From Theobroma cacao (Eukaryota; Streptophyta; Magnoliopsida; Malvales; Malvaceae): 64,000 nucleotides of DNA. The notes under the pieces are model-generated. The model was not told the DNA's origin. It worked only from the letters and a program-made list of their open reading frames with translations, and did not search any database. The position numbers and the translations under genes are program-made. Position 1 is the first letter of the stretch; each line of letters opens with the position of its first letter. The stretch is from the NCBI RefSeq assembly GCF_000208745.1, contig NC_030853.1:12028757-12092756 (forward strand), in the 5' to 3' direction. Of the stretch, positions 25,057 to 35,741 are shown piece by piece.

Positions 25057-25820
25057 TTCGGCTTTGTCACAACCCAAATTTTTCGGTCATGACCGGTGCA
25101 AGGGCCCAATGGGTTCAGCCCACAAAGCCCAAGCAAGCCTCTTTATAGAATCTTATACATTAATCCATACTCATTTAAAATTCAAAATTTATAGCGTTCA
25201 AATATAGTTCCTTTGAAAGCAATTCATAAACCCTAACTATGCATTCAGAATGGCATCATCAACCATAATACGCATATATAGTTTGACAAATGAATCTCAT
25301 CGTTTCACGACAAGTATTCATATACACTTAATTGGAGCTTGACCGTCAGCGGAGTGACTCTGGACACGGTTGCTAACATTTAATGTCATCGTAAACCTAC
25401 CAAGCAATGGATAAGGAGGAACACCTCGTCCTAGGATCCAACCACCTTTGACTCAGGAAACCTAAAACATGAATTTTGAAAACATGAGTACAATCTCAGT
25501 GAGTGAACATAAGAAGGGAACAAGTAATGACAAGAAATGGTTTAGAAAGCATAATGCACTTATTTGAAAACAATGTTGTTTAGTTCAAGTTCTTATTAAA
25601 ATCCCTCCATTAAACCCTTGGTTGTAAAATCATTTAATGATGAAGGAACCATATTCAGCATGAAATTGGAAAGAAAGGAAATTTCCAGCAATTATCCATG
25701 CAAGGCAGTATAAACATAATGTTTCTCGTTATTCATTTTAATAACATATTATAATCATAAATTTTCTATCACATATACCTATATGAATATATATAAACAC
25801 GTACACCACTGCCACTTCAT

Positions 25821-25965
25821 TCATCGTCATGTGCACACCCTACTCGCACATAGCCCAGTCATCATCATTAGCTGATGTGCACTCCCTACTCGCACATAGT
25901 TGGGTCGTCATCGGTTTATGCGCACTCCTTACTCGTACATAGCCGAGTCATCATCATCACACAAC
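25821..25965. repeat. 44-bp minisatellite in chimeric LTR
   Basis: Three units of about 44 bp follow tcatcatc...gtgcactccctactcgcacatagc(c/t)gag. It is the Fam-C minisatellite in its 44-bp form, also seen at 40597-40770 in the opposite orientation, and differs from the 37-bp form at 13425-13607. Confidence 0.8.
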
Positions 25966-27101
25966 ATTATTCATCAATGCACAACATATATTCATGTATA
26001 TACATACCAACATAATAGAGGAGCACATGGATTCATCCTTTCGCAAATTTCACATTTTCACAACATTAAAAGATTTTATCAAGGGCTTGTTCCTCAGCAC
26101 ACATTTTTAAAGAAAAGTTGGATAAAATCTTTCAAATGTTTCATCCAAATACAATTATATTTCCCAAAGCAATTTTGAAATGCAAGTTCACTCACCTTGT
26201 AACAATGAGATATTAAGTCGCTATTTGTTCGGAGGTGTCTCTAACTATTTTCACTGGCCAGTCACTCGTTATTTACTCTGGCACGCCACCACAGTACTCT
26301 AACATTGCCTTTACACTTCCTAGCAATAATACCAACTCAATATATTCAATTACATACATATACGGGTGGCACTTCAATCAATGAATCCTTACTCAAATTT
26401 ATATTTTTCATCCTATCATGAAACCATCTTCAATTAACTCACATCTTAATACATTTTTACTGAAATTACTTATATTAGTTGCTCACGTAATTCCGTATAT
26501 TATATATCCGACAACTTATTTATGATGTCACGTGCCTACTTCAACCTTTCTAAATAATTTTCGCCCAAATCCATCTTATATTTCCACAATATTAACTATA
26601 TTTATGGCAACCACAATCATTTCAAATCTATCCAATTATTTTCCAATTTCAACCCACATTATTTCTCCTTATTTCTTCCAAATATTATACCGCTCAACTT
26701 AACACTTTCAACTAAATTATGCAAACAAATTCCTTCGACAACAATAATTCTTCACAACGTATCATTTAAAATTTCTTAACTTCACTTGAGCACTATTCAT
26801 CAATTTCATATTTTCTTTTTTACTTTAATCTTATGAGACATCATAAAAGAATTTTTTAAATATTGTATTAAAATAATTTAAATTTAATTCATATCACTAA
26901 TAACCAAAATTTAACTAAACAAGTGGGCTAGCCCTAATTAATTTAACTTCATAACAAGCCCAATAAAAATCAAGGAAATTTTCTTTTTTTTTTTACCTAT
27001 TTGGGCTAGGTTAGCCCAAGCCCAAGTCTCCACCTTTCTTCTCTTTTGGGCCTACCCTTCCTTGTTTCCACTAAGCCTCCTCTCATGGGCTCTTTCCATT
27101 G

Positions 27102-27135
27102 TTTATTATTTATTTATTTATTTATTATATATATA
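27102..27135. repeat. ttta microsatellite
   Basis: A run of tttatttattta followed by tatatata lies inside the Fam-E part of the chimeric LTR. Confidence 0.85.
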
Positions 27136-28895
27136 CTTGTATTATTATTTTACTATTTGTTTATTTTATTTCTTCTATTTAATTTCACTACATAATCCTC
27201 TAACTTTCATATTTTAAAATTCGGTCTTTTTGACATGTCTAAAAATTCCAATTTTCATCTATCTTCCTTCCTCTGTACATGTACCACCAAAATATCAAAA
27301 TTATACTTCAACGCGGTATTACCATAATATTTAAATATTTACTTACCCGTGCTAGCTCGACTTAACAATAACATGCGAGTCTCATTTACATCGTTTATCT
27401 CCAAAATTCATTCGTACTTCTTCTCCCCCATTTGGATCAACCATATGATCCTTCTTCATAAATAATTTCGACATTCGATTAAATATTAATATTTTAATAT
27501 TATTTTATTAGTAAAAATATTGTTTTATTTCAAAATTTTTCACTTGTCTCTTCGGTATCCAAAACACCTTATTATGCCTCAATTGGCATCCGGTAAGCTT
27601 TATTAATCCCTATATGAAAGTACGAAGTATTACAGGCTTGGATGAGCTAGAGAAAAACCGAGAGGTTTTCCTTATGCCCACAGGCCATTGTTGGAAGTTT
27701 AAAGAGAGCTTGGTGGTTCAGTTTAGAGATTCCAAGGTAAGAAAGGTAAAAAATTATCCTTTTGTTTGAAGCATGCTCTTTGAACCGATTATAATGTGAG
27801 ATTTTGCTTGTGGTAGAAAGAATCTTCAAGGATTCAAGATCTCGATGCATGCATGTAGGTGGATCTTGGAATGCATGGTGATTTTGAGCTAGATAGGCAA
27901 TGAGTAAGTGTTTTAGTTTTGAAATCACAAGTAGAAAGGAAAAATGAGATGTGTATTGATTTTCTATGTTTGTGGCAGCAATGGTGAACGAAGATGTGAG
28001 GAAATTGTGAACAATATGTCGAATTCAAGCTAAAATTGAAACGTAAGCATGCAATGTGACTACATTGTGATGCGTTGGCTTTGGTTGGTTAATAGTATGT
28101 GGATTGTATGTTAAATGATTGTGAATAATGTTGATGAAAAACATGAAATTGGGTTAAGGACTCATTGATTGAAGTGCTTGCATACATGTGAATAATTAAG
28201 TATATTGAGTTTGCATTATTTCTAGGAAGTGTGTATGTGAAGAAAGTGTGTTGTGTTGGCATGCCGGAAGAGGTAACGAGTGATCGGCAAGTAGAATTAA
28301 CTAGATACGCATCCGAGTCAATAGTGACGTAATGTCCCGTTATTGTACGGTGAGCAGGGGGTGTCTATTTCAAAAGATTTTGTAATATATGTAGAATAAT
28401 AGTTTATATACTACTATTTGTGATAGATTTATAAACTGTTATTGTGGAAAGCATGAGCTAGTAGAAATGCTAGGCCATTGTGGATGCCTTAATGTTTGAA
28501 ATTGTTTTAACTATATATAAGTATAAGTTATATACATAAAAGATTTTTAAATTGGGAAACAAGCTTTTTAATACGATTTATGTCAAAATGTGCCTTATTG
28601 ATTATGTGACGTACATTCATGAATGAATTTCATATTCACCATGCTGATTTGACATCTAAACCTTATGCAAAGGTTGTACATTGCAAAGTTTTACAAAAGC
28701 GATTTTTAGCATGTTACCATGGTTGGCATTTTGGAAATGTTTTGAAGTGAGCTTTTGAGAATCCAACTTGATTTTTAAATGGTTTTACCAAACCGAGAGA
28801 TTAGAGAGTAGGCCGAATGTCACATTGGGATAGTGCAACCCTTGTGCACAAGTGAGCTCTAGCTAAAGAATCTTTAGGTATCTGACGGGCTGTTA

Positions 28896-28990
28896 GACAT
28901 GGCTGGAGCCACGATCTGTGATTTTACATGGCAAAGCCATGGGTTGTTATATGTGGCTAGGTCCTAAGGGATATATGTGGTTGCGACCAC
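28896..28990. repeat. Hairpin minisatellite in Fam-E LTR
   Basis: Four units of roughly 25-30 bp each contain a short perfect or near-perfect inverted repeat, such as catggcaaagccatg and gtggttgcgaccac. The two ORFs overlapping it (28918-29232 and 28991-29176) are artefacts of the repeat. Confidence 0.8.
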
Positions 28991-30474
28991 ATGATTTCTC
29001 CGATTTCAGCCAACATCGTCAAAACTGCCATGGCTATGGGATTCGGTGGAACGAAGCTCCCGGATGTTATTACATGGAAGTGGGTCCACGGGTTGATATT
29101 TACAATTACTTACTTGAGAGTGGTATCTCTTTGGGTTTTCAAACATGTATTCTTTCGCATGGTGAGAAATACATGATTTTTCACAACTTCTTTATTTATA
29201 TGATGGATTTGTGTTTAATATCTCGCAGATGAGATCATTTATAAACTTGTGTATAAGTATCGATATTGCTTGATTTTACGAGAGTGTGCATGTTTATGTT
29301 GACTTCATTTGAGCAAGTTGTTAAATAATTTCGATAGTGGAAATCTTTTACTTGCACTGGTTTTATTATATTACTTGAAGCGATTATCTTGCAACAGAAC
29401 TTTCGAGTTTACAGATAAGGCAAAAATACCCCATTTGATTTTAAAGCATTTACATATATTCTCATGTTTTTAGTATTCAAATTTGCTGTCCTTAGCTTGT
29501 TTCCCATCTACGCTCTGCTCACGGAGTTGATGATCACTGAGTTTCTGAGAGTCAGCCTCTTATCTTCCTTTTGCGGATAAGTAATCAGGTCAAGTGTATT
29601 GCTTAGTACATCGAGACTTGCTGCAATGTAGGTAATGGCATCTCTTAGACTTCCACTCTGAGTTGCTCCGCTGCATAGAGGTCGTGCTGTGTAAAAGTGT
29701 TAGACTTATAAAATTATTATTAGTCTTTCGAATATGTATTTGCTAAAAACTTTGAGGTTGTGTAACGAATACCACGTGTGATGTTGAAATTTCTTCGTAG
29801 TTTATTAAGTTTGGTTATTGGTATCTAGATGTTACTTCTTAAATACAGCTGTTTATTTGGTTTAAATAAATGATAGTGTTAATATTGCCAATTGATTTTA
29901 ATTATTCGGAATCTCAACTAAAGCTTGTTCGGGATTTGGTGGTTTTACTTGCAAGTCTCATATGTCGATAATGATTAGGAAAAAGGTAGTTACATAAGTC
30001 CATAATCATCCTCATGCTTTATAATCACAATCAAAAGCACTGAAATAAATGTAAACTCAATATCAGTTGGTGATCTTGTGTGTTATTTGAGAAAAGCATC
30101 AATTAATTCATTTAAAGTGCTAGACTCAAATTATTTGGTGTTATTTTATTTTAATTTAATGTTTAAGAAATTCCCATTTTCAAAACACTTAAAGCAAACC
30201 TTTTTACTTCTTATTTCTTATTAGAAAAATTTCCTTTTTGAAGACTTTCCATTTTAATTCTTTCCATAATTAAAACTCCTTTTAATGTTGACAACTTTTT
30301 TATTTTAAGTAAACTTCCTAAAATATATCTAAGACAACATTTTAATTTCTAACATTTAGAACATGGATTAGTTTCCTAAATTGCATGTTGTTGAAGTTAT
30401 TTAAATGGTGACTTGACAAATTTTGGAAATTTATAGTCAAACCAAAATTTTAAGGAAAGTTCAATGCTATTACA

Positions 30475-30692
30475 TAACTTTAGGAATTTCTTCTAAAGTA
30501 GGAAACTATTTCCTATGAATTTCTCAAATTAAAATACTATCCTTAATTTTAGGAATTTCTTTTTAAATAGGAAACAATTTCCTATTTTTAATGAATCACC
30601 CAAAATTAAAATTCTCTCTTTAATTTAAGGAATTACTTTTAAAATAGGAAACAATTTTCTATTTTTTTAATCATCCAAAATTAGAATATATG
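30475..30692. repeat. Triple direct repeat of about 73 bp
   Basis: Three head-to-tail copies start near 30475, 30544 and 30621. Each has the pattern ttaggaatttctt...taggaaacaatttcctat, then a caaattaaaat tail. Each copy contains the small inverted repeat ggaaac(a/t)atttcc. Confidence 0.75.
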
Positions 30693-31288
30693 GCATTTAA
30701 GTGCTCTTAAAACTCCATACATCATGAGTCAAACTCAATAAAAAGCTTCTGAAAATTTCCAACAAGTGTGTTTAACAATTAAACACAAAATTGATGAAGA
30801 ATTAAGCTACCAAAACTGATCATAGATGCCTAAAATTTTTTGCATTGAATCTTTGTTGTTTTGGAACTCGAAAACATCATTTTTATGAACTTTTTTCATG
30901 CAAAATCAAGTTTCACCGAAACATGCAATAATTTAATTTGATAAAGCAAAGTTTTTAACAATAAAAAACTGCTCATAACACTTACCCAATGCTGGTAAAA
31001 AATAATTGGCACATTTGTCTCCAAAATACCTTAAAACTATTTGGTTTTAACTTGGGCATTGCAAGCCTTTTAATCCAATTATTAATTCTTCAACTAAAAA
31101 TGATTTTAAACCTTTTAAAGCATGTTTTAATGAATTAATTATATGTTGTCCAGATTTGAATTAAAATAGAAAAACAGATTTTATAGAAAGCCTTAAAAAC
31201 TGATATACACCAAATCAACACACAAATCAATCTTATCCATTATCACCAAGAATCAAGCATGCATATTGCATGAAAACATCAAACAAAA

Positions 31289-31300
31289 GCTTTGATACCA
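31289..31300 (-). other. Primer-binding site for tRNA-iMet (copia 2)
   Basis: On the minus strand this reads tggtatcaaagc, a tRNA-iMet PBS, one base from the inner end of the LTR at 31302. It fixes the direction of the element and shows that 31302-35741 is its 5' LTR. Confidence 0.9.
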
Positions 31301-32862
31301 ATGCTGGGATTTGACTTCATGCTTAAATATGAAAATAATTAATAAACTAAAAATATATCGCAGCAGAATAATAAACTAACATTTACTTAGAGAAACAGCC
31401 TAATCATACAGGATCAATGTTTGTGTTTTTCATGTAATTTTTTAATTAATTATGAATATTCATAAGTTTAAGAGTTACATACCTTGCTCCTAGATATTGT
31501 AATCAAAAGCCAATAAATCAAAATCTTTGCTTCTTCATCTTTAGGATTTGTTAAATTTTCAGCCATCCAAGTGTTTGGCCTCTAACAATAATCCACATAA
31601 TGACCGATTAAGACCTTCTCAAAGGTAGGATTTTTATTTGTGTTAGCAAGTTTTGTTTCCAAAACAAAAAGATGAAAAATTTTTGTCGAATCTTATCATT
31701 GTCAAACAAAGAAAACTATTTTGTTTTCTTATTTTATGAAACGTTTGAGAAGCGGCTGGATGCTTAGAGTTTTACTTTGCTAACATAGCATATTTATATA
31801 GCCAAACTAAGTGGTAACCCTAGATACAACAGTTGTATTTTAATTTAATTAAGTCTTTCTAAACTTAGTTAATTTTCCATTTTTTTTTGGTCTATTCCAA
31901 TTAAGTCCAACTTAATTGATTATCCTTATTTACTCTCAATCATGTCACTTAATGTGTGTGACCCATTAGGCTTTGAACATGTTGGCAATAAATATAAATC
32001 CTAATCAAATATCAATTTGATAATTGATTTATATTTACAGGTCATGAGCGGCATCTAGCAATACATCATGATTACCCAAATGTTAGAGAGTCAATTAAAT
32101 AATTTAACAAAGCCTTTCAGTGACAAGCCTTTCAATGCAATATGGTCTTTTCATCAAATATCTCAGATACGTCATAAAACATGGGTTAGTGTTTACTTAT
32201 AACATTCCATATTAGTTCTCATAATTCATGTCTAACCTTATGAATTTAGGAAACTAATTTTCCTCAAATTCATCATGCTTTGGCCAAAGACTTTACACAA
32301 GTTAATCAAGAATTGAGAACAAGTGAGATACATCCTCTCATATCACTTAGGGTGATGAACCCTCTATTGATGTAGTACATCGTATTTTGATACGGTGGCT
32401 AATAAAGTTTATGGATACCAATTTAGGTTAAGTACCGAGTTAAAAGGGTAATTTTGAAGTGAACCTGTGAAATCTCGATCTCTATAGACAAGTAAGTAGA
32501 AGTAGATGAGATAATGCAGACAAGGGGTAATTTCATAATTTCTCTTGGTGAGCCTCTACGAGTGGGTTTTTTTTATGCTGTTAAGATCTAAGTAGGCTTA
32601 AGGAATGAATAAATGATGTTTATGATGGTAAATAAATGAGGAAGATAAAAATAATGATAATTTCCATGATAGGGGCAAAATGGTCATTTTACATCTCGGG
32701 TCTAAATTTTTAAGTTTCATGAACCCGAGTACCTTTAGACTATTATGGACTTTGTTTCGGTGTCAAAAGAGCAAAAAGGTTGCACAAAGGATGGGAGGAA
32801 GACAAAACCACCATGTTAAGGGCATTTTGGTAATTTCAGTGAAAATTTGGATTAACTTGAAG

Positions 32863-32871
32863 CATAAATAT
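32863..32871 (+). promoter_or_regulatory. Putative TATA box of Fam-C LTR
   Basis: The sequence cataaatat is followed by ctgagctcc and then a pyrimidine-rich cttctccttcttcttcttcc stretch, about 490 bp inside the LTR. The copy at 63274 reads tataaatat in the same context. If used, U3 is only about 0.5 kb and more than 2 kb of the LTR is transcribed leader. Confidence 0.5.
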
Positions 32872-33392
32872 CTGAGCTCCAACAACTTCTCCTTCTTCTT
32901 CTTCCTCCCCTTTCACATTCCTTTGGTCCTCCAGGGAAGTTTGCTTTTCAACTTCCATAACTTTCTCTCTCTAGCTTCAATTTTCATGCTTTTGAGCACT
33001 TCTTCATGGAACTTTTTGTTCTCTTTCACTTTCTCACCTTAAAACCCTTAAAAAGTCTTTGTTCAGCACATTCTCTCACTAGTTGGAAGTTTAGAGAGAG
33101 AAAAAAGGATTTTTCATGATAGCTTGAGTATTCTTGAGAAAGAATTCAACTACAAATCCACCAAGGTGAGTAATGAATGAGGATTGATTTTAGGTTGTTG
33201 ATAATGGCTAGTAATTAGAGTTGTGAGTTATTTTATTGTTGAGGTTTGTTTATTTATTTCTAGTGATACTAGAGTAGAGAGAATAGATAGCTAATCAAAA
33301 GGTAATTGGAAGCTAGTTAGGAATAACAAGTAAAGCTTGATTTAAGAAATAGCTTTTAGAAATGTATTTATGCAAATTGGGTTGGTAGTGAT

Positions 33393-33410
33393 GTTGTGTG
33401 TGTGTGTGTG
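33393..33410 (+). repeat. gt microsatellite
   Basis: A run of about nine tg units lies just before the atag|gttccaacgag block of the Fam-C LTR. Confidence 0.9.
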
Positions 33411-33666
33411 ATAGGTTCCAACGAGGCCTCACATGTCCGTTCGAAGCACTAATCAAAGTTAGAATCGATTAAAGAATCAACAAGACCGGTGAGTGAAGTT
33501 GCATTTCAAAATTGTTTTGGGAATGTGAATGTATTTGCACAAAACATTTGAATGATTTTAACCAATTTTTCTTAAAAATGTGTGCTTTGGGAACAAGCCC
33601 TTGATAAATTGTCTCTATGTTGTGACATGTGGCTGTTATGGATTTCATGCACTACTACATTATGTT

Positions 33667-33687
33667 GATATATATATATATATATAT
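33667..33687. repeat. ta microsatellite
   Basis: About ten ta units lie in the Fam-C LTR at a site where the other copies also have short tatata runs (for example 40560-40570 and 57362-57370). Confidence 0.9.
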
Positions 33688-33719
33688 GTTGTTTATTGAT
33701 AGTTGATATTGTGTGATAA

Positions 33720-33905
33720 TTATAACCGTGCGTGTGCACGATGTGGGGGGATACACATGCTGGTGATGACTGTGGTGGGGGAAATGGATGATGATAGTGC
33801 CCGTGTGCAAAATGTGGGGGGATGTACATGATGGCACTAACTATGCACTATGTGGGGGGATGCACATGATGACTCCGACTATGTGCACATGTGGAGGGAT
33901 GCACA
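33720..33905. repeat. Diverged minisatellite in Fam-C LTR
   Basis: Four to five degenerate units follow gtgtgcacgatgtggggggatgcacatgatg, including copies near 33728, 33805, 33850 and 33890. It occupies the same position as the 37-bp and 44-bp arrays of other Fam-C copies but has a different unit sequence. Confidence 0.75.
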
Positions 33906-35741
33906 TGAGTTAGGTGAGATGATGGTGGTATTAGTGTTTATTTATATATATAAGTATATATATGCTTGTGAATTAAAAGTTCATGAATATGGTATATGGT
34001 TGTAATGCATGTGGAATTTGGCATGATGAATCTTGAGAATTTCCCATTTTCTTGCAAATTGATTTTTATTGCAACACCAAATGGATTTTTAGTGCAAAGG
34101 AGGTCTTTTTTACACTTAGGTGCCCTGCTTCTCGCTGCAACAAAAAACTCTCGAGTTCTAATACAGTACCTTCAACTTTATGAAGATTTTGACCGCCTTT
34201 TCATCTGAACTGAAAAAAGTAGTAAACATAAAAGTTGTATCCCTACCTCTTAGCTTTCTAATGGTCTAAAAATAAGGCCAATTTTACTTTTGTAGTGGGA
34301 GATATACTAGAAAAACTGAAACACATGGAAACTAACCATGTTTCTCACTGCAGCAAGAAACTTTCCGTTTTGGCCGCCCGAATCTCACTGTAATGAGAAT
34401 GAATTTCATTGCAGCTAGAAACTTGCTGCCATGCTTGCTACTTTGCTTGATTTTGACATATTTTTCACCCGTTTAACCTCATGGGTTGATCTTGGGTTTT
34501 TGCAACACTATGAGGTTATTAATCAAAGTTTGAAATGAGAGGTTTTTAGTAAGAAACTAAATCAATTGCATTGTTTTTGAAACAAGTGCATTATGATTTC
34601 CAAATTCTTTCTATTGATTGCTTGTTCCCTTCTTATGTTCACTCACTGAGTTTATACTCACGTTTTTAAACTTCATGTTTTCAGATTCAGAGGCAGTTGG
34701 GACCTAGATTGAGTTGCACACATATGCTCGCCTTCTTGGTAGGTACTATGGCATCTCAATAGCGGTACCTTCACTTAAAGTCACTCCGCTGACGGTTGAG
34801 AGTCTTTTATCTGTGTACATGTATATGGAATGTAAACTACTAGGAGTCATATTATAAATGAAGTATGTATATGTTGGATTGATGATGATGCCTTATGAGA
34901 CGGCAATGAATGACAATACTTTGAGATATTACAAATATGAATATTTGATCGCTATAAATTATTACTGAAACATTCATCATTGAGAACTAAAATATGCAGT
35001 ATTAGAAATGATGGTTGGGATTAATGATCGAGATTGCATAAATAGGCTTGGTTGGGCTTAGTGGGCTACGCAGATTGGGCCCATGTGTCGGTCATAGCTT
35101 GGAATTTGGGCTGTAATAATTGACCACTCATTCACCTTCGCATGCTTCATGGCATACCCAAAAGCACCTTATTTAGGCATCTAGTCACCTTCAAACCCTA
35201 GAGGTGAAATTAAAGTATGTCTTTCTTTATACAAGATGACCCTGTGTCTCAAGTCCAAAGACTAGATGCACGACTATCACATGAGAACATATTCCATAGA
35301 CACTTGAGTGAAATACCACATGGAGTTCTCATAGCAGGTCATGTTTAGTGAACTTGTTCTTTAACAAGCACCTACATGTTATTCTCAAGTATCCCATATA
35401 CTTCAATCTATGAGATTGATTGCTTACTTCCTTAATAAGGAGGCTTAACATGTACCAATATTTGAGCATTGTCAATGCTTTGTCATGACAATACAATGAC
35501 CAAGAACAATTTTAGGAACATGGCTTTAATGGATAGTGATCTCATAATTGTAACAACTTTATGATTCTTTTGCAAGGCCTTTATGTTCCACGGGCTTCAT
35601 CCAATTAGTACTTAATAACTCTTTATTATTCCACTAACATGAAAGAAAACCTCTATCACGTATAGTTATGCGATTAAGTATGCATTAAATGACAACATAT
35701 ATTCCTTGACAATCCAATTGGCTCAAGGGCATATACCAACA

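Larger units (their letters stand above)
25065..27634 (-). mobile_element. Chimeric LTR: Fam-E front joined to Fam-C back
   Basis: A perfect TSD ggctt (25060-25064 and 27635-27639) brackets a 2570-bp unit whose two ends belong to different families. The left end, tgtcacaacccaaat, is the Fam-C terminus and stays Fam-C to about 26195. From there to 27634 the sequence is Fam-E, ending gaagtattaca. The switch is at ttcactcacc|ttgtaac, that is at GGTGAGT in element sense. Because the TSD spans the unlike ends, the chimera existed before it integrated. No coding sequence is inside, so it is a solo chimeric LTR. Confidence 0.93.
23940..29994 (+). mobile_element. Fam-E solo LTR with nested chimeric LTR
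   Basis: The LTR starts tgtaacaccctata at 23940 and ends gtagttaca at 29994, with a perfect TSD taagt (23935-23939 and 29995-29999). Removing the nested insertion 25065-27634 and one ggctt copy leaves about 3.48 kb, the normal Fam-E size. No internal coding region exists, so it is a solo LTR. It carries a purine-rich block, a hairpin array (28896-28990) and a GGTGAGC motif near 28350. A 203-residue antisense ORF at 24525-25136 is the shadow of the purine-rich block. Confidence 0.95.
29995..31301 (-). other. Copia 2 leader, PBS-proximal part (non-coding)
   Basis: This AT-rich leader lies between the PBS (31300) and the Fam-E insertion. No coding frame is visible in any of six frames. It contains a triple repeat at 30475-30692 and several tttcctattt tracts. 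The join to the other leader half is supported by the TSD taagt. Confidence 0.5.
33166..34684 (+). other. Predicted spliced leader of Fam-C LTR
   Basis: The signals in order are ccaag|gtgagtaat (donor, GT 33166-33167), gtgtgatag|gttcc (acceptor, AG 33413-33414), a 74-nt block 33415-33488, accg|gtgagtgaa (donor, GT 33489-33490) and cttcatgttttcag|att (acceptor, AG 33683+1000, i.e. 34683-34684). The second donor and last acceptor recur at 40387/41311 and 57189/58243 with similar spacing of about 1 kb. Splicing is inferred from these conserved consensus sites and has not been observed. Confidence 0.4.
32371..35118 (+). mobile_element. Fam-C LTR with E-like tip, inside copia 2 LTR
   Basis: This 2748-bp unit starts tgtagtacatcg and ends gggctgtaata, with a perfect TSD attga (32366-32370 and 35119-35123). 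The first 95 bp resemble the Fam-E start and precede the tgtgaaatctcgatc where other Fam-C copies begin. Downstream come a shared 'caaaatggtcatttt' motif (32676), a TATA-like box (32863), splice-like signals (33166, 33414, 33489, 34684), a minisatellite and a palindrome cluster. There is no coding sequence, so it is a solo LTR. Short ORFs at 32680-33042 and 33572-33837 are not genes. Confidence 0.94.
18830..35741 (-). mobile_element. Copia element 2 (partial), split by nested LTRs
   Basis: Reading leftward from 35741, a copia LTR (start tgttggtatatgccc) is followed by a PBS at 31300, a long non-coding leader, and gag (22945 to about 18990). Three insertions with TSDs interrupt it: 32371-35118 in the LTR, 23940-29994 in the leader and 19424-22511 in gag. 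Pol and the second LTR are not seen, so the element is truncated or continues in decayed form. Joining LTR, leader and gag as one element is my inference from order and orientation. The net leader would be about 2.3 kb, which is long for copia, so gag could belong to another copy. Confidence 0.65.
31302..35741 (-). repeat. Copia 2 5' LTR, split by Fam-C LTR
   Basis: In element sense the LTR begins tgttggtatatgccc at 35741 and ends aaatcccagca at 31302, next to the PBS. The nested Fam-C LTR (32371-35118 plus one attga) accounts for 2753 bp, so the original LTR is about 1687 bp. Sequence on either side of the insert joins smoothly (...gaaccctctattga|ccactcattc...). The bases after 35741, tactc, belong to the AAA-ATPase pseudogene and are the presumed TSD. 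The second TSD copy is not found. Confidence 0.88.

Noticed and set aside
24525..25136. 203-residue antisense ORF
   Set aside because: It is Phe/Ser-rich because it reads the complement of the gaaag microsatellite, and it crosses the left border of the chimeric LTR at 25065. No domain.
31287..31301. tRNA-like tggtatcaaagc motif (also 9535-9546 and 47628-47639) as a tRNA gene
   Set aside because: Only the 12-nt primer complement is present, placed at LTR inner borders. There is no cloverleaf.
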